Source of the DNA: Kaistia soli DSM 19436
Lineage (GTDB): Bacteria > Pseudomonadota > Alphaproteobacteria > Rhizobiales > Kaistiaceae
Assembly: GCF_900129325.1 (NCBI RefSeq)
Contig: NZ_FQUP01000001.1
Location: 1,530,615 to 1,594,614, forward strand
DNA: 64,000 bases
Direction: 5' to 3'
The position numbers and the translations under genes are program-made. The notes beneath the pieces were generated by a model that worked only from the letters and a program-made list of their open reading frames with translations, did not search any database and had not been told where the DNA came from. Shown piece by piece: positions 8,801-17,857 of this stretch (position 1 is its first letter; each line of letters begins with the position of its first letter).

Positions 8801-9589
8801 ATGATCAAAGTGGGCATCGGTGGCTGGGTGTTCGAGCCCTGGCGCGGCGTGTTCTATCCCGAGGGATTGCCGCAGAAGCGCGAATTGGAGCATGCCAGCC
8901 GGCATGTCACATCGATCGAGATCAATGGCACCTATTACGGCAGCCAGAAGCCGGAGAGCTTCCGAAAATGGGCTGCCGAGACACCCGAGGACTTCGTCTT
9001 CGCGCTGAAGGGCTCTCGCTACACGACCAACCGGCGCGTTCTCGCCGAGGCCGGCGAGTCCGTGCAGCGGCTGATCGACAGCGGTATCACCGAACTCGGC
9101 GACAAGCTCGGCCCGATCAACTGGCAATTCATGGAGACCAAGAAATTCGAGCCGGAGGATTTCGAGGCGTTTCTCGCGCTCTTGCCGAAGAAGGAAGGCA
9201 GCCGAAAGCTGCGCCATGCGGTCGAAGTGCGGCATGAGAGCTTCAAGTCGCCGGAGTTCGTGGCGCTGGCCCGGCAGTACGGCGTCGCCATCGTGCTGGC
9301 GGACTCGGACCATTTTCCGATGATTGCCGATCCGACTGCGGACTTCGTCTATGCCCGCCTGCAGGCCGCTTCCGAGGATGAGGCGGTGGGCTATTCCGAC
9401 GCAGCCCTCGACCAATGGCTCGACCGTGCCAAGGCGTTTGCCGAGGGCGGGTTCCCGGAGGACCTGCCTCGGCTGTCAGACCATACCATCGTGAAGGGCG
9501 GACGCGACGTTTTCATCTACATGATCAATGGTTTCAAGCCGAAAGCCCCGGCTGCTGCGATGGCGCTTATTGAGCGGCTGGGCGGCTGA
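8801..9589 (+). CDS. DUF72 family protein
   Basis: The 262-aa product has the DUF72 (YecE-like) TIM-barrel hallmarks: VGIGGWVFEPWRGVFYP at the N-terminus, SIEINGTYYGSQKPESF, a central LGPINWQF and a C-terminal DHTIVKGGRDVFIYMIN. The family is widespread and uncharacterised, and an enzyme role is inferred only from the fold. GGAGG at 8791-8795 fixes the ATG at 8801. A longer in-frame extension to 8717 lacks the conserved start region. Confidence 0.9.
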   Translation: MIKVGIGGWVFEPWRGVFYPEGLPQKRELEHASRHVTSIEINGTYYGSQKPESFRKWAAETPEDFVFALKGSRYTTNRRVLAEAGESVQRLIDSGITELGDKLGPINWQFMETKKFEPEDFEAFLALLPKKEGSRKLRHAVEVRHESFKSPEFVALARQYGVAIVLADSDHFPMIADPTADFVYARLQAASEDEAVGYSDAALDQWLDRAKAFAEGGFPEDLPRLSDHTIVKGGRDVFIYMINGFKPKAPAAAMALIERLGG

Positions 9590-9616
9590 CCCATTGCTCT
9601 TCGGTCTCCGCTTTCC

Positions 9617-9659
9617 CATAGAGCCTCAAGCCTGATACGCCCGGCCTCAAGGCTCTATG
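9617..9659 (+). terminator. Long imperfect hairpin after the DUF72 gene
   Basis: CATAGAGCC and GGCTCTATG pair perfectly at the ends, with partial pairing continuing inwards. It begins 28 bp after the DUF72 stop, so it is a plausible transcript end, although there is no T-run. Confidence 0.45.
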
Positions 9660-9788
9660 TGCGTTTTGGTGCACAATCCACGCCCCATTCTCGCCTTTTT
9701 TCGCCGGTTGATGAACGACGTCGAACAAGGGCTTCCTTCGATCAGGTGTGGATGCGCGCCAGCGAGCGCGATAACGGAGAGTAACCGG

Positions 9789-10184
9789 GTGAGTTCCAAG
9801 ACCTATTTGCCGGCCATTACGGCCGGCCTGATGGCTATCGCGGCGACGACGTCCCTCAACATTCAGCCGGCCCAAGCTGGCGCTCAATGCGGGCGGGCCT
9901 CCTGGTACAAGCTCTCCGGCCGGACGGCGAGCGGCGAGCGCAACAACCCCGCCGCCCTGACGGCAGCCCATCGGTCTCTCCCCTTCGGCACCCGCGTCCG
10001 GGTCGAAAATCTCCGCAACGGCAAGTTCGTCGTCGTCCGCATCAATGATCGCGGTCCGTTCGTCGGTGGCCGCGTCATCGACGTCTCGCGCGCCGCCGCG
10101 CAGCAGCTCGGCATGGTTTCGACGGGTACGGCCAAGGTGCGCGTCGTCGCCGACGGTGTCGCCATGAAGGGCGCCTGCGGCTAA
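9789..10184 (+). CDS. RlpA-like secreted double-psi beta-barrel protein
   Basis: Starting at GTG 9789 (GGAG 9 bases upstream) the product is 131 aa with a signal peptide ending near QPAQA. It then has one RlpA-type domain: [27 protein letters not shown], and [18 protein letters not shown] with the catalytic-type Asp. RlpA proteins are septal lytic transglycosylases acting on peptidoglycan lacking stem peptides. This one has no SPOR domain, so septal targeting is not evident. A conventional lipobox is not seen. The stop interlocks with that of modC at 10181-10184. Confidence 0.85.
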   Translation: MSSKTYLPAITAGLMAIAATTSLNIQPAQAGAQCGRASWYKLSGRTASGERNNPAALTAAHRSLPFGTRVRVENLRNGKFVVVRINDRGPFVGGRVIDVSRAAAQQLGMVSTGTAKVRVVADGVAMKGACG

Positions 10185-11239
10185 CGTTCGTCGAGTGCCA
10201 CGGCCTTGATCAGCGCCGTTACCGCAAGTCCTGGCGCAAGGCCAAGATCGCGCTGAGCCCCGCGTGTAACCCGAGCCAGCATCGGTTCGCCGCCGACATC
10301 GAGACTCACCGCTACATCCGACATCTGTTCGCTGACCGCGACGACCCGCGCCGCCAGGCGGTTGCGGATCGAGAGCCGTCCAGGTTCGCCAACGGCGAGC
10401 GCGATGTCGCGAGCGCGAATATGCACGCGGACCCGGGTGCCCAGGCGGCGACCGAGCTTTGGTATCTGCAGCACGCCCGCCGGATGATCGAGCAGCGTCA
10501 CTCCGTCGATCTCATCCTCTGCATGGACGATCGCGGTCAGGATCGCGCCGGTCTCGCTGTCGGCCGCGACATCGGCGAAGACCGTTCCGACGGGCCCTGC
10601 CGCCGCGACGCGCCCCGCCTCGATGATCACCACCTGATCGGCCAGCCGCGCCACTTCGTCGACCGCATGGCTGACATAGAGGATCGGCAGCTTCATCTCG
10701 TCGCGCAGGCGCTCGAGAAAGGGCAGGATCTCGGCCCGCCGCGCGCGGTCGAGCGCGGCAAGCGGCTCGTCCATTAACAGCAGGCGCGGGCTCGCCAGCA
10801 AGGCCCGGCCGATCGCGACGCGCTGCTTCTCGCCGCCCGAGAGGTCGAGAGGCCGACGTTTCAGTAGTGCGCCGATGCCGAGCAGTTCGACGATGGCGCC
10901 GAAATCGCCCCAGCGTCCGGCCCGCGGTCCGAACCAGCGGCCATAGGAGAGGTTGGACTGTACTGAGAGGTGAGGAAACAGCCGCGCATCCTGGAAGACA
11001 TAGCCGATCCGACGCCGTGACGGTGGCAGCATGACGCCAACTGCCCGGTCGACGAGAACTTCGCCGTCCAGTGTGATGCGTCCGCGGTCGGGCTGCGAGA
11101 GGCCCGCGACCAGATTGACGATCGTCGTCTTGCCAGATCCGGAAGGACCGAAAAGAGCTGTCACGCCGCCCTCGGAGGTGAAGCGCGCCTCCAGCACGAA
11201 GTCGCCAAGCCGCTTCTCGGCCTCGAAAGTCAGCGTCAT
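10181..11239 (-). CDS. modC: Molybdate ABC transporter ATP-binding protein ModC
   Basis: The 352-aa ATPase has Walker [10 protein letters not shown] (31-39), ABC signature LSGGEKQR (133-140) and Walker B LLLMDEP (153-159). A C-terminal domain of about 120 residues matches the TOBE/Mop molybdate-sensing module usual in ModC. It energises molybdate import through ModB. Its ATG overlaps the modB stop by 4 bp (ATGA), and the gene order modA-modB-modC is the standard one. Confidence 0.95.
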   Translation of the reverse strand: MTLTFEAEKRLGDFVLEARFTSEGGVTALFGPSGSGKTTIVNLVAGLSQPDRGRITLDGEVLVDRAVGVMLPPSRRRIGYVFQDARLFPHLSVQSNLSYGRWFGPRAGRWGDFGAIVELLGIGALLKRRPLDLSGGEKQRVAIGRALLASPRLLLMDEPLAALDRARRAEILPFLERLRDEMKLPILYVSHAVDEVARLADQVVIIEAGRVAAAGPVGTVFADVAADSETGAILTAIVHAEDEIDGVTLLDHPAGVLQIPKLGRRLGTRVRVHIRARDIALAVGEPGRLSIRNRLAARVVAVSEQMSDVAVSLDVGGEPMLARVTRGAQRDLGLAPGLAVTALIKAVALDER

Positions 11240-11934
11240 GGCCGTGTATCGCGCGTCGCGCGCCTGGCGATGGCTTCGGAGAGCACAAGCGCGCCCAACG
11301 AGATCACCACGGAGACGATCGTCAGCCGCAGCGCCGCTCCATCGCCACCGGGCGTCTGGATCAGGCTGTAAATCGCCGAGGGAATGGTCTGCGTCTCGCC
11401 GGGAATGTTGGAGACGAAGGTGATCGTCGCGCCAAATTCACCAAGCGCCCGCGCGAAGGAGAGCACAAGGCCGGCCAAGATGCCGGGGAGGGCAAGCGGC
11501 AGCGTCACGGTCAGAAAGACCGCGACGCGTCCGGCGCCGAGCGTCGCGGCGGCCTGTTCAAGCCGCTGGTCGATCGCCTCGATGGACAAGGCGATGGCGC
11601 GCACCATCAGGGGAAAGCCCATGACGGCGCAGGCGAGCGCGGCTCCCGTCCAGCGGAAGGCAAGCACGACGCCGAATTGCTGGTCCAGGAAGGCGCCGAT
11701 CGGTCCCTTGCGGCCAAAGGCGAGCAGCAGCAGGAAGCCCGTCACCACGGGCGGCATCACCAGCGGCAGATGGATGACGGCGGAGAACAAGGTCCGGCCT
11801 GGGAAGCGTCCGCGCGCCAGCAGCATGGCGCAGGCTATACCGAAAGGCAGACTGGCAGCGACGGCGACGCAGGCGACACGCAGACTGAGCCCGATCGCCT
11901 GCCATTCTTCGGCTGTGAAAAGACCGTCCATCAC
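11236..11934 (-). CDS. modB: Molybdate ABC transporter permease ModB
   Basis: The 232-aa protein has five to six hydrophobic segments and the permease EAA-type loop ARALGEFGATITFVSNIPG, which contacts ModC and is near-diagnostic for ModB. The N-terminal FTAEEWQAIGLSLRVA is also family-typical. It lies between modA (95 bp upstream on this strand) and modC (4-bp overlap). Confidence 0.95.
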   Translation of the reverse strand: MMDGLFTAEEWQAIGLSLRVACVAVAASLPFGIACAMLLARGRFPGRTLFSAVIHLPLVMPPVVTGFLLLLAFGRKGPIGAFLDQQFGVVLAFRWTGAALACAVMGFPLMVRAIALSIEAIDQRLEQAAATLGAGRVAVFLTVTLPLALPGILAGLVLSFARALGEFGATITFVSNIPGETQTIPSAIYSLIQTPGGDGAALRLTIVSVVISLGALVLSEAIARRATRDTRP

Positions 11935-12029
11935 TCCTCGGCGGCCCCATCACGGCCTGTCTGTCTCGCTCGCCCTGATGTCGCCGACAGAGGCGTGTGA
12001 GGCAAGGGCAGAGCTTGCCGCTGCTTCTC

Positions 12030-12824
12030 TCAACCCTGACTGCCGATGACCGTGAAGCCGGCTTGCTCGAAAGCGGGGCGCGCCTCTGGCGAGACGAGCC
12101 AATCAAGAAACGCCCGGGCGTCCGGGTTGCTCGAGGCCTTCACGAGGGCAATCGGATAGACGATGGGCGGATGGCTGTCTTCGGGAAAAGTACCGACGAC
12201 CTTGACGCCAGGCTCAGCCTTGGCGTCGGTGCCATAGACGATCCCGAAGGGCGCTTCGCCCCGCGCCACGAAGGCGAGCGCGCCGCGGACATTATCGGCC
12301 TCGGCAACATGAGGGGCGACGGCGTCCCAGACGCCGAGTGCGGTCAGCGAGGCCTTGCCATATTTGCCGGCCGGCACCGAGGCGACGGCGCCCATCGCCA
12401 GCTTGCCATCGGCGCCGAGCGCCGCAGCGAGCGGGGAGTTCTTGCCGATCGTGATCGTTGCGGCGGAATCCTTCGGCGCCACCAGCACCAGCGTATTGCC
12501 GAGCAGCGTCGTTCGCGTTGACGGATCGATCAGGCCCTTCTTCGCAAGTTCGTCCATCCAGTCGAGATCGGCAGAGAAAAAGATATCGGCCGGCGCTCCG
12601 GCCTCGATCTGCTTGGCGAGCGCCGAGGACGCCGCATAGCTGACCGCGACGGGCTTGCCGGTCTTTGCCTTGTAGGTCGCCGTCGCGGCGCCCAACGCTT
12701 CCTTGAGGCTGGCGGCGGCGAAGACGGTGACGTCGGCGGCGCGGGCAGGCAGGGCCGCCAGAGGGGCGGCAACGAAGGCGAGGCCGGTAAGCGCGAGCGC
12801 AAGGCGGCGAGTCAGACGGATCAT
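12030..12824 (-). CDS. modA: Molybdate-binding periplasmic protein ModA
   Basis: From ATG 12824 the product is 264 aa. It has a signal peptide ending near LPARA-AD, followed by DVTVFAAASLKEAL, the strongly conserved ModA opening in which Ser and Ala contact the oxyanion. PADIFFSADLDWMDEL and GEAPFGIVYGTDA are further ModA blocks. The longer frame to 12935 adds residues without signal-peptide character and is rejected. It is the first gene of modABC. The 156 bp upstream separate it from a divergent GST gene. Confidence 0.95.
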   Translation of the reverse strand: MIRLTRRLALALTGLAFVAAPLAALPARAADVTVFAAASLKEALGAATATYKAKTGKPVAVSYAASSALAKQIEAGAPADIFFSADLDWMDELAKKGLIDPSTRTTLLGNTLVLVAPKDSAATITIGKNSPLAAALGADGKLAMGAVASVPAGKYGKASLTALGVWDAVAPHVAEADNVRGALAFVARGEAPFGIVYGTDAKAEPGVKVVGTFPEDSHPPIVYPIALVKASSNPDARAFLDWLVSPEARPAFEQAGFTVIGSQG

Positions 12825-12980
12825 GGCAAAGGGCTCCGGACGCGAGAGCGACATTTCTGCACGGAAATATCGATGGATCAACCGTCGCATCGATCGGCGG
12901 CACTGATGGATACGCAACAGGTTGGAATTGGACATTCATCGTTCATGCGGCGATCGTTGAGCGATCCAGGGGAGATCCAC

Positions 12981-13607
12981 ATGGCCGCCATCCATACGCT
13001 GTTTTCGATGCAGTCTTCAGGCAATTGCTACAAGCCGCGGCTGCTGATGCATGAACTCGGCATTCCCTTCCGCATCGTCGAGGTGGAAAAGGGAAGCGGC
13101 AAGACGACGGCGCAGGATTTCCTGAAGCTCAATCCAAACGCGCAGGTGCCGCTGCTCGTCCTGCCCGATGGACAACCGCTCGCCGAATCGAACGCGATGC
13201 TGCTGCATCTTGCCGAGGGCTCGCCGCTCATCCCGGCCGACGCCTATGACCGTGCGCTCTGCTACCAATGGCTCTTCTTTGAGCAGTACAGCCACGAGCC
13301 CGTCATCGCTGTCGCGCGCAACTGGCTGTTCCTGACGCCGGGCGGACGGGTCACGATGGCGCATCGCATCGAGGAGTGGCAGGTCAAAGGCCACAAAGCG
13401 CTCGGGGTCATGGAAGCGCGCCTGTCCGTCGCCGATTTCCTTGCCGGCCCGGCCTTCTCCATCGCCGATATCGCGCTCTATGCGTATACGCATGTTGCCG
13501 AGGACGCGGACTATGATCTCGCGCTCTATCCCGGCATCAGCGCCTGGCTCGCGCGCATCGCCGCCCGGCCGCGCCATGTCGGGATCGACTGGCGGCCCCT
13601 CGCGTGA
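12981..13607 (+). CDS. Glutathione S-transferase family protein
   Basis: The 208-aa product has an N-terminal thioredoxin-like domain (HTLFSMQSSGNCYKPRLLM; Ser12, Ser13 or Cys16 as candidate catalytic residues), the cis-Pro and GSH-binding block NAQVPLLV, and the ESNAMLLHLAEG turn with the conserved Glu-Ser pair. A helical C-terminal domain follows with FSIADIALYAY, the N-capping box. The electrophilic substrate is unknown. GGGGAG at 12969-12974 supports the ATG at 12981. Confidence 0.9.
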   Translation: MAAIHTLFSMQSSGNCYKPRLLMHELGIPFRIVEVEKGSGKTTAQDFLKLNPNAQVPLLVLPDGQPLAESNAMLLHLAEGSPLIPADAYDRALCYQWLFFEQYSHEPVIAVARNWLFLTPGGRVTMAHRIEEWQVKGHKALGVMEARLSVADFLAGPAFSIADIALYAYTHVAEDADYDLALYPGISAWLARIAARPRHVGIDWRPLA

Positions 13608-13795
13608 CCGAGGTCACAGACAGCTTCAGCCTTCCCGGCTAAGGACCGGCAGCGGCACAGTTTTCAGGCCGTTTACCTTTGCCGCAATTTGGTCACGACA
13701 TGGCACGGTGGGAGCCACATTCGCTCCGAACCACCGCCGCAGTCGGGGTTCTGAATGGCGATGTGGGACGAAGACAGCCGAGACGGGGAACCGCC

Positions 13796-14056
13796 ATGAC
13801 CGAGAACATCCATCGCCAGCGCGCCAATCCCCGGCGGGAAAAGACAACCCGCCGCGCCTTCATTCTCTGGATGGCCGCCTACACCGTCGCCCTCGTCCTC
13901 GTCGCGATGCTGCACAGCTTCGGCGGCGGTCCGGGCGGCGTGACGATCGATTCGAACGGCGTTGCGACCCAGCAGGCGCGGGCAACCGGCGCGCCGCAGA
14001 GTTCGCTTGCCGACCGCCTGTTGCCTGAAACCGTGTCGCTCCGCGTCGACGGCTAA
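13796..14056 (+). CDS. Small single-pass membrane protein, unknown
   Basis: The 86-aa product has a basic N-terminus (HRQRANPRREKTTRRAF), one clear membrane helix (ILWMAAYTVALVLVAMLHSF) and a short hydrophilic, probably periplasmic tail rich in Gly, Ser and Thr. Topology by the positive-inside rule is N-in. GGGGA lies 8-9 bases before the ATG. No family recognised. An N-terminal extension to 13679 has no membrane or coding character. Confidence 0.6.
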   Translation: MTENIHRQRANPRREKTTRRAFILWMAAYTVALVLVAMLHSFGGGPGGVTIDSNGVATQQARATGAPQSSLADRLLPETVSLRVDG

Positions 14057-14091
14057 GGCCGGGCAAATCCGGGCGACACACCTGGCAGCAT

Positions 14092-14120
14092 GAAAAAAGG
14101 AGCGCCCGTCGACGCTCCTT
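14092..14120 (-). terminator. Rho-independent terminator of the sugar-binding-protein gene
   Basis: On the minus strand an 8-bp stem (AAGGAGCG / CGCTCCTT, 14097-14120) is followed directly by a run of Ts (plus-strand A-run 14093-14098). This is a classic intrinsic terminator. Confidence 0.85.
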
Positions 14121-14131
14121 CTAGTCTAGGT

Positions 14132-14153
14132 CCGGCGGCTTCACAGCCGCCGG
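14132..14153 (-). terminator. Second hairpin after the sugar-binding-protein gene
   Basis: A perfect 9-bp stem (CCGGCGGCT / AGCCGCCGG) with a 4-base loop lies between the stop at 14174 and the terminator at 14092-14120. It probably protects the 3' end of the abundant binding-protein mRNA or acts as part of a tandem terminator. Confidence 0.6.
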
Positions 14154-14173
14154 CTGCTTCCGAAAAGTATCGC

Positions 14174-15166
14174 CTATTTCTGGATGCAGGTGTCGGCGGT
14201 GTCCTTGGTGCATTCGTCGAGGCCGGTGAAGACCGGATCTTCGACCTTCTCGCCCTTGATCAGGCTGATCATGACGCTCGGCGCCTTGTAGCCCATCTCG
14301 AACGGACGCTGGCCGACGAGAGCCTCGACCCGGCCCTCCTTGGCGATCGCGACTTCGTCGCCGATCGTGTCGGCCGCGACGATGACGAGATCCTTGCTGG
14401 CGATCCGGTCCTTGTACTGGTCGGTCAGCTGGCGATAGGGCTGCGGCGCGCCGAACAGCGGCCAGCCGCCCTCGATTACGAAGGCGTCAAGCTTCGGATT
14501 GGCAGCCAGAATGTCCGACATCGCCTGCACGCCGGCAGGGCCGTCATCATTGGTGAACACCGGGCAACCGGCGATCTCGGTCCAGCCGCCTTCACCCTTG
14601 AGCGCGTCCAGGCCCTTCTGGCCGGACAGCGCGTCGCGGGTGCCGGAGGCGCGGCGCAGGATGTTGTCTGCCGCGGCATTGCCTTCGATCAGGCAGACGG
14701 TGCCGCCATTCGGCTTCGCCTTCTTGAGATATTCGCCGAGACGGAAGCCCATCAGGTAGTTGTCAGTGCCGAGATAGGTCTTGCGCAGCGCGGCGTCTTC
14801 CTTCTTGAGGTCGGCGTCGAGCGTCATGATCGGGATCTGCGGATTGGCAGCCCGGAGCGTGTTTGCGATCAGCGGCGCGTTCGACGGCGAGATCGCCATG
14901 GCGACCGTCGAGGGCTTGCCGAGCATGTCCTGCACGATCTGCGCCTCGCCGGCCTCGTCGGAGGTCGAAGCGGGGCCGGTGTAGAAGCACTCGTACTCGC
15001 TGTCGGCGTTTTCCTTGTTCCACTTCTCGCAGCCCTGATGGATGGCTTCGAAGAAGGGGTTGTCGAGGCCCTTCACGACGATGACGAGCTGTTTCTTGGC
15101 AGCGAACGCATCGCCGGCCGAAAGGGCCAGCACAGCGGCTGCGATCAGCATGAGGCTCTTTTTCAT
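14174..15166 (-). CDS. Periplasmic sugar-binding protein of a CUT2-type ABC importer
   Basis: The 330-aa product has a signal peptide (cleavage after about residue 22, AFA) and the periplasmic-binding-protein-4/ribose-type fold: LVIVVKGLDNPFFEAIHQG, IPIMTLDADL, YLGTDNYLMGFRLGEYL and GQRPFEMGYKAP. The paired cysteines late in the sequence (DECTK...DTCIQK) could form a disulfide. The substrate is probably a simple sugar or sugar alcohol and is not readable from sequence. It is transcribed away from its ATPase and permease partners. Two hairpins follow its stop. Confidence 0.88.
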   Translation of the reverse strand: MKKSLMLIAAAVLALSAGDAFAAKKQLVIVVKGLDNPFFEAIHQGCEKWNKENADSEYECFYTGPASTSDEAGEAQIVQDMLGKPSTVAMAISPSNAPLIANTLRAANPQIPIMTLDADLKKEDAALRKTYLGTDNYLMGFRLGEYLKKAKPNGGTVCLIEGNAAADNILRRASGTRDALSGQKGLDALKGEGGWTEIAGCPVFTNDDGPAGVQAMSDILAANPKLDAFVIEGGWPLFGAPQPYRQLTDQYKDRIASKDLVIVAADTIGDEVAIAKEGRVEALVGQRPFEMGYKAPSVMISLIKGEKVEDPVFTGLDECTKDTADTCIQK

Positions 15167-15631
15167 GGTCTCCTCCCGAGACGTTTGAAAATCTTGGCTC
15201 CGGATGTCCGGCCGCGGCCCAGTTCCCTGGTTTCTTCGTCTTTCTGGCCCCGCCGGATCCGACGGGGAGATGATGCAGGCACGCGCAGGCCTGCAGCCAC
15301 CATCCCCGATGCAGAGAAGCTATCGTTGTCGATCCAAGCGAGTCAATCCGAATGATCGTATGATATTGACATATTCCGCTTTGCGATAATTCTATACTGC
15401 GATGCAAAAAGTATTGCGCCGCAGCATCGTAATATGGTGCTCATGCGGACTTGATCTGCTCGGCCATACTGCGCGTTTCCGGCTCCATTTTTCCGCCAGA
15501 GCCGATACGGATATTCATCGGACGATCGGATTGACGGCAATCACGCTGCCGATTATTGGGATAGGGGACTGGAACGAGCCGCCCGGTCCCGCTGCGGCGG
15601 TTGGGGCCATCAGCTTCGGGAGGAGGCGGGG
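15167..15631. promoter_or_regulatory. Divergent promoter region of the sugar ABC transporter
   Basis: This 465-bp AT-richer interval has no credible gene. On the minus strand TTGACT (plus 15341-15346) and GATAGC (plus 15319-15324) are 16 bp apart and could serve the binding-protein gene. On the plus strand TTGACA occurs at 15366-15371, with AT-rich hexamers downstream but at poor spacing. An operator for a sugar-responsive regulator would be expected here, but no clean palindrome was found and no such regulator gene is adjacent. Confidence 0.45.
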
Positions 15632-16375
15632 GTGCCGGTTCTTGAGATTTCGAATGTCTCGAAGCATTTCGGGGCCATTCATGCGCTGAATGATGTCTCG
15701 TTCTCGCTCGAGCCGGGCGAGGTCATCGGGCTGATGGGCGACAACGGCGCCGGCAAGTCCACGCTCGTGAAGATTATCGCCGGCAATTTTCGCCCGACGC
15801 ATGGCTCTCTGAAAATGGACGGGCGCGAACTCGTCATGCACAAGCCGGTCGAGGCGCGGCAGCATGGCATCGAGATCGTGCACCAGCACCTCGCGCTCTG
15901 CGACAATCTCACGGCGGCGGCGAATGTCTTTCTCGGCCGTGAGCTGCGCAAGGGCGTTGGCCCGTTCCGCGTCCTCGACTATGGCGCGATGTACAAGCGC
16001 GCCGGCGAGCTGTTCAAGGAATTGAAATCAGAGACGCGGCCGCGCGATCTCGTGAAGCAGATGTCGGGCGGCCAGCGCCAGGCGGTCGCGATCGCGCGCA
16101 CGAGGCTTTCGGATGCCAAGATCGTGCTGATGGACGAGCCGACGGCCGCGATCTCCGTGCGGCAGGTGGCGGAAGTGCTGAACCTCATCCGTCATCTCCG
16201 CGATCAGGGCATCGCCGTGGTGCTGATCAGCCACCGCATGCCGGACGTCTTCACCGTCTGTGATCGCGTCGTGGTGCTGAGGCGCGGGCGCAAGGTCGCC
16301 GATCGGCCGATCGCTCTCAGTTCTCCCGAGGAAGTCACCGGCCTCATCACCGGCGCCATCGAACAGGTGGCGTGA
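15632..16375 (+). CDS. ABC sugar transporter ATP-binding protein (single domain)
   Basis: From a GTG with a strong GGAGGAGG site upstream, the 247-aa product has one ATPase domain: Walker A GDNGAGKST (36-44), signature MSGGQRQ (144-150) and Walker B IVLMDEP (164-170). Classical CUT2 ATPases (RbsA, AraG) are about 500 aa with two fused domains, whereas this is a half-size version like FrcA of rhizobia. It presumably homodimerises beneath the permease encoded 34 bp downstream. Confidence 0.92.
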   Translation: MPVLEISNVSKHFGAIHALNDVSFSLEPGEVIGLMGDNGAGKSTLVKIIAGNFRPTHGSLKMDGRELVMHKPVEARQHGIEIVHQHLALCDNLTAAANVFLGRELRKGVGPFRVLDYGAMYKRAGELFKELKSETRPRDLVKQMSGGQRQAVAIARTRLSDAKIVLMDEPTAAISVRQVAEVLNLIRHLRDQGIAVVLISHRMPDVFTVCDRVVVLRRGRKVADRPIALSSPEEVTGLITGAIEQVA

Positions 16376-16408
16376 GTTCACGGCCAGCAGCAGGGCGACG
16401 ACATCATC

Positions 16409-17407
16409 ATGGCGACCACCATCGACGACCATATCGGCCAGCGGCAGCACAGCCTCCTGTCCTGGCTGACCTCGCGCCAGACCTTCTGGGTGCTGATCGC
16501 CGTCATCCTCGCCTGCGCCTTCCTGTCGTTTGCCACGGATTCGTTCGCGACCTCCAACAACCTCTTCAACGTCACCCGCAATTTCACCTTCGTGGCCGTC
16601 ATCGCGCTCGGCATGACGATCGTGATCATTACGGGTGGCATCGACCTCTCGGTCGGCTCGGTGCTCTGCCTCTGCAGCATGGTGCTCGCCGTGACGATGC
16701 ATGCGGGCTATTCGATCGAGGTCGGCATCGCCGCGTCGCTGGGCACCGCCCTGATCATCGGCGCGGTCAATGGCGTGCTCATCGCCTATGTCGGCATGCC
16801 GCCCTTCGTGGTCACGCTCGGCATGCTGTCGATCGCACGCAGCCTTGCCATGGTCGCCTCGAACAACACCGTCGTGTACCAGTTCGGCCCCGACCACGAT
16901 AAGCTCTTGGCACTCGGTGGCGGACATTTCTTCTTCGGCATCGCCAACCCGGTCATCTACATGGTCGTGCTGACGTTGATCACAGCCTTCGTGCTGCGCT
17001 GGACGCGGTTTGGTCGCCATGTCTACGCCATTGGCGGTAATGAAAATGCGGCGGTGCTCACCGGTGTGCCGGTGAAGCAGATCAAGGTCGCCGTCTACAT
17101 GATCTCGTCGCTCTCGGCCGGCATTGCCGGCGTGATCGAGACGGGCTGGCTCGGCGCCGTGACAACCAATCTTGGCACTGGGATGGAGCTACAGGTGATC
17201 GCGGCCACCGTCATCGGCGGTGCGAATCTGGCCGGCGGCGTCGGCACCGCCTTCGGCGCCATTGTTGGCGCGGCGCTGATCGAGATCATCCGAAACAGCC
17301 TCGGCCTGCTCGGCATCAACGCCTTCTGGCAGGGCGCCTTTATCGGCTCGTTCATCATCGTTGCGGTGCTGTTCGACCGGATCAAGAACCTCCGCCAGCC
17401 CTCTTGA
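16409..17407 (+). CDS. ABC sugar transporter permease (CUT2 type)
   Basis: The 332-aa membrane protein has about eight to ten hydrophobic helices and the ribose-permease family signature region (VIALGMTIVIITGGIDLSVGS, given in part). The loops YAIGGNENAAVLTGVPV and IAATVIGGANLAGGVGT are strongly conserved in RbsC/XylH-type permeases and contact the ATPase. It forms the importer with the ATPase just upstream and the divergent binding protein. The substrate is unknown. Confidence 0.93.
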   Translation: MATTIDDHIGQRQHSLLSWLTSRQTFWVLIAVILACAFLSFATDSFATSNNLFNVTRNFTFVAVIALGMTIVIITGGIDLSVGSVLCLCSMVLAVTMHAGYSIEVGIAASLGTALIIGAVNGVLIAYVGMPPFVVTLGMLSIARSLAMVASNNTVVYQFGPDHDKLLALGGGHFFFGIANPVIYMVVLTLITAFVLRWTRFGRHVYAIGGNENAAVLTGVPVKQIKVAVYMISSLSAGIAGVIETGWLGAVTTNLGTGMELQVIAATVIGGANLAGGVGTAFGAIVGAALIEIIRNSLGLLGINAFWQGAFIGSFIIVAVLFDRIKNLRQPS

Positions 17408-17478
17408 GCCGCTATCGGCATGGACGGCGCTTGCTGTTGGCGGCACACTGAGAGCTGTGTCGTCAGGGCTTCAACCGC

Positions 17479-17856
17479 GTGCATGCTCCCAACCAGACCG
17501 AAGGCCTGCGTTTCCGTCTTGTGCTGAAGGCGGGCTTCGCGCTCGGCCCCGGCAAGGGTGATCTGCTTGATGCGATCGCAGCGACGGGATCGCTGGCCGC
17601 ATCCGGTGATCGCCTCGGCATGAGCGCCAAGCGGGTCTGGACGCTGATCCGCGAGATGAACGAGGCATTCCCGACACCGCTCGTGGAAACCGAAAAGGGC
17701 GGGACGGGTGGCGGTGGCGGCGCGCGATTGACGGTGCTCGGCGCACGGGTGCTTGCTCGCTACCGCGCGATGGAAGCGGAAGCCAATGCCGCGATCGCCG
17801 CCGGCCTTGATGAATTGCGCCTGCTGCTTAAGGAAACCGACAACCCCGAAACCTGA
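17479..17856 (+). CDS. ModE-type winged-helix DNA-binding protein without molybdate domains
   Basis: The 125-aa product from GTG 17479 matches the N-terminal DNA-binding domain of ModE/MopB regulators: FALGPGKGDLLDAIAATGSLAASGDRLGMS (shown in two overlapping recognisable parts, GPGKGDLL and GMSAKRVW), KRVWTLIREMNEAF and the Gly-rich wing ending GARLTVLGARVLARY. The C-terminal Mop/TOBE pair that binds molybdate in E. coli ModE is absent. It may act as a stand-alone repressor of modABC, about 4.7 kb away, but proximity alone does not show this. The start is a GTG without a clear ribosome site. Confidence 0.8.
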   Translation: MHAPNQTEGLRFRLVLKAGFALGPGKGDLLDAIAATGSLAASGDRLGMSAKRVWTLIREMNEAFPTPLVETEKGGTGGGGGARLTVLGARVLARYRAMEAEANAAIAAGLDELRLLLKETDNPET

Positions 17857-17857
17857 G

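Noticed and set aside
12825-12980. ModE operator upstream of modA
   Set aside because: No convincing ModE-type inverted repeat was found; several short AT-rich strings were too weak to call.
15355-15400. Sugar-regulator palindrome near TTGACATATT
   Set aside because: The apparent dyad (GATATT...ATATTC) is not truly complementary on inspection.
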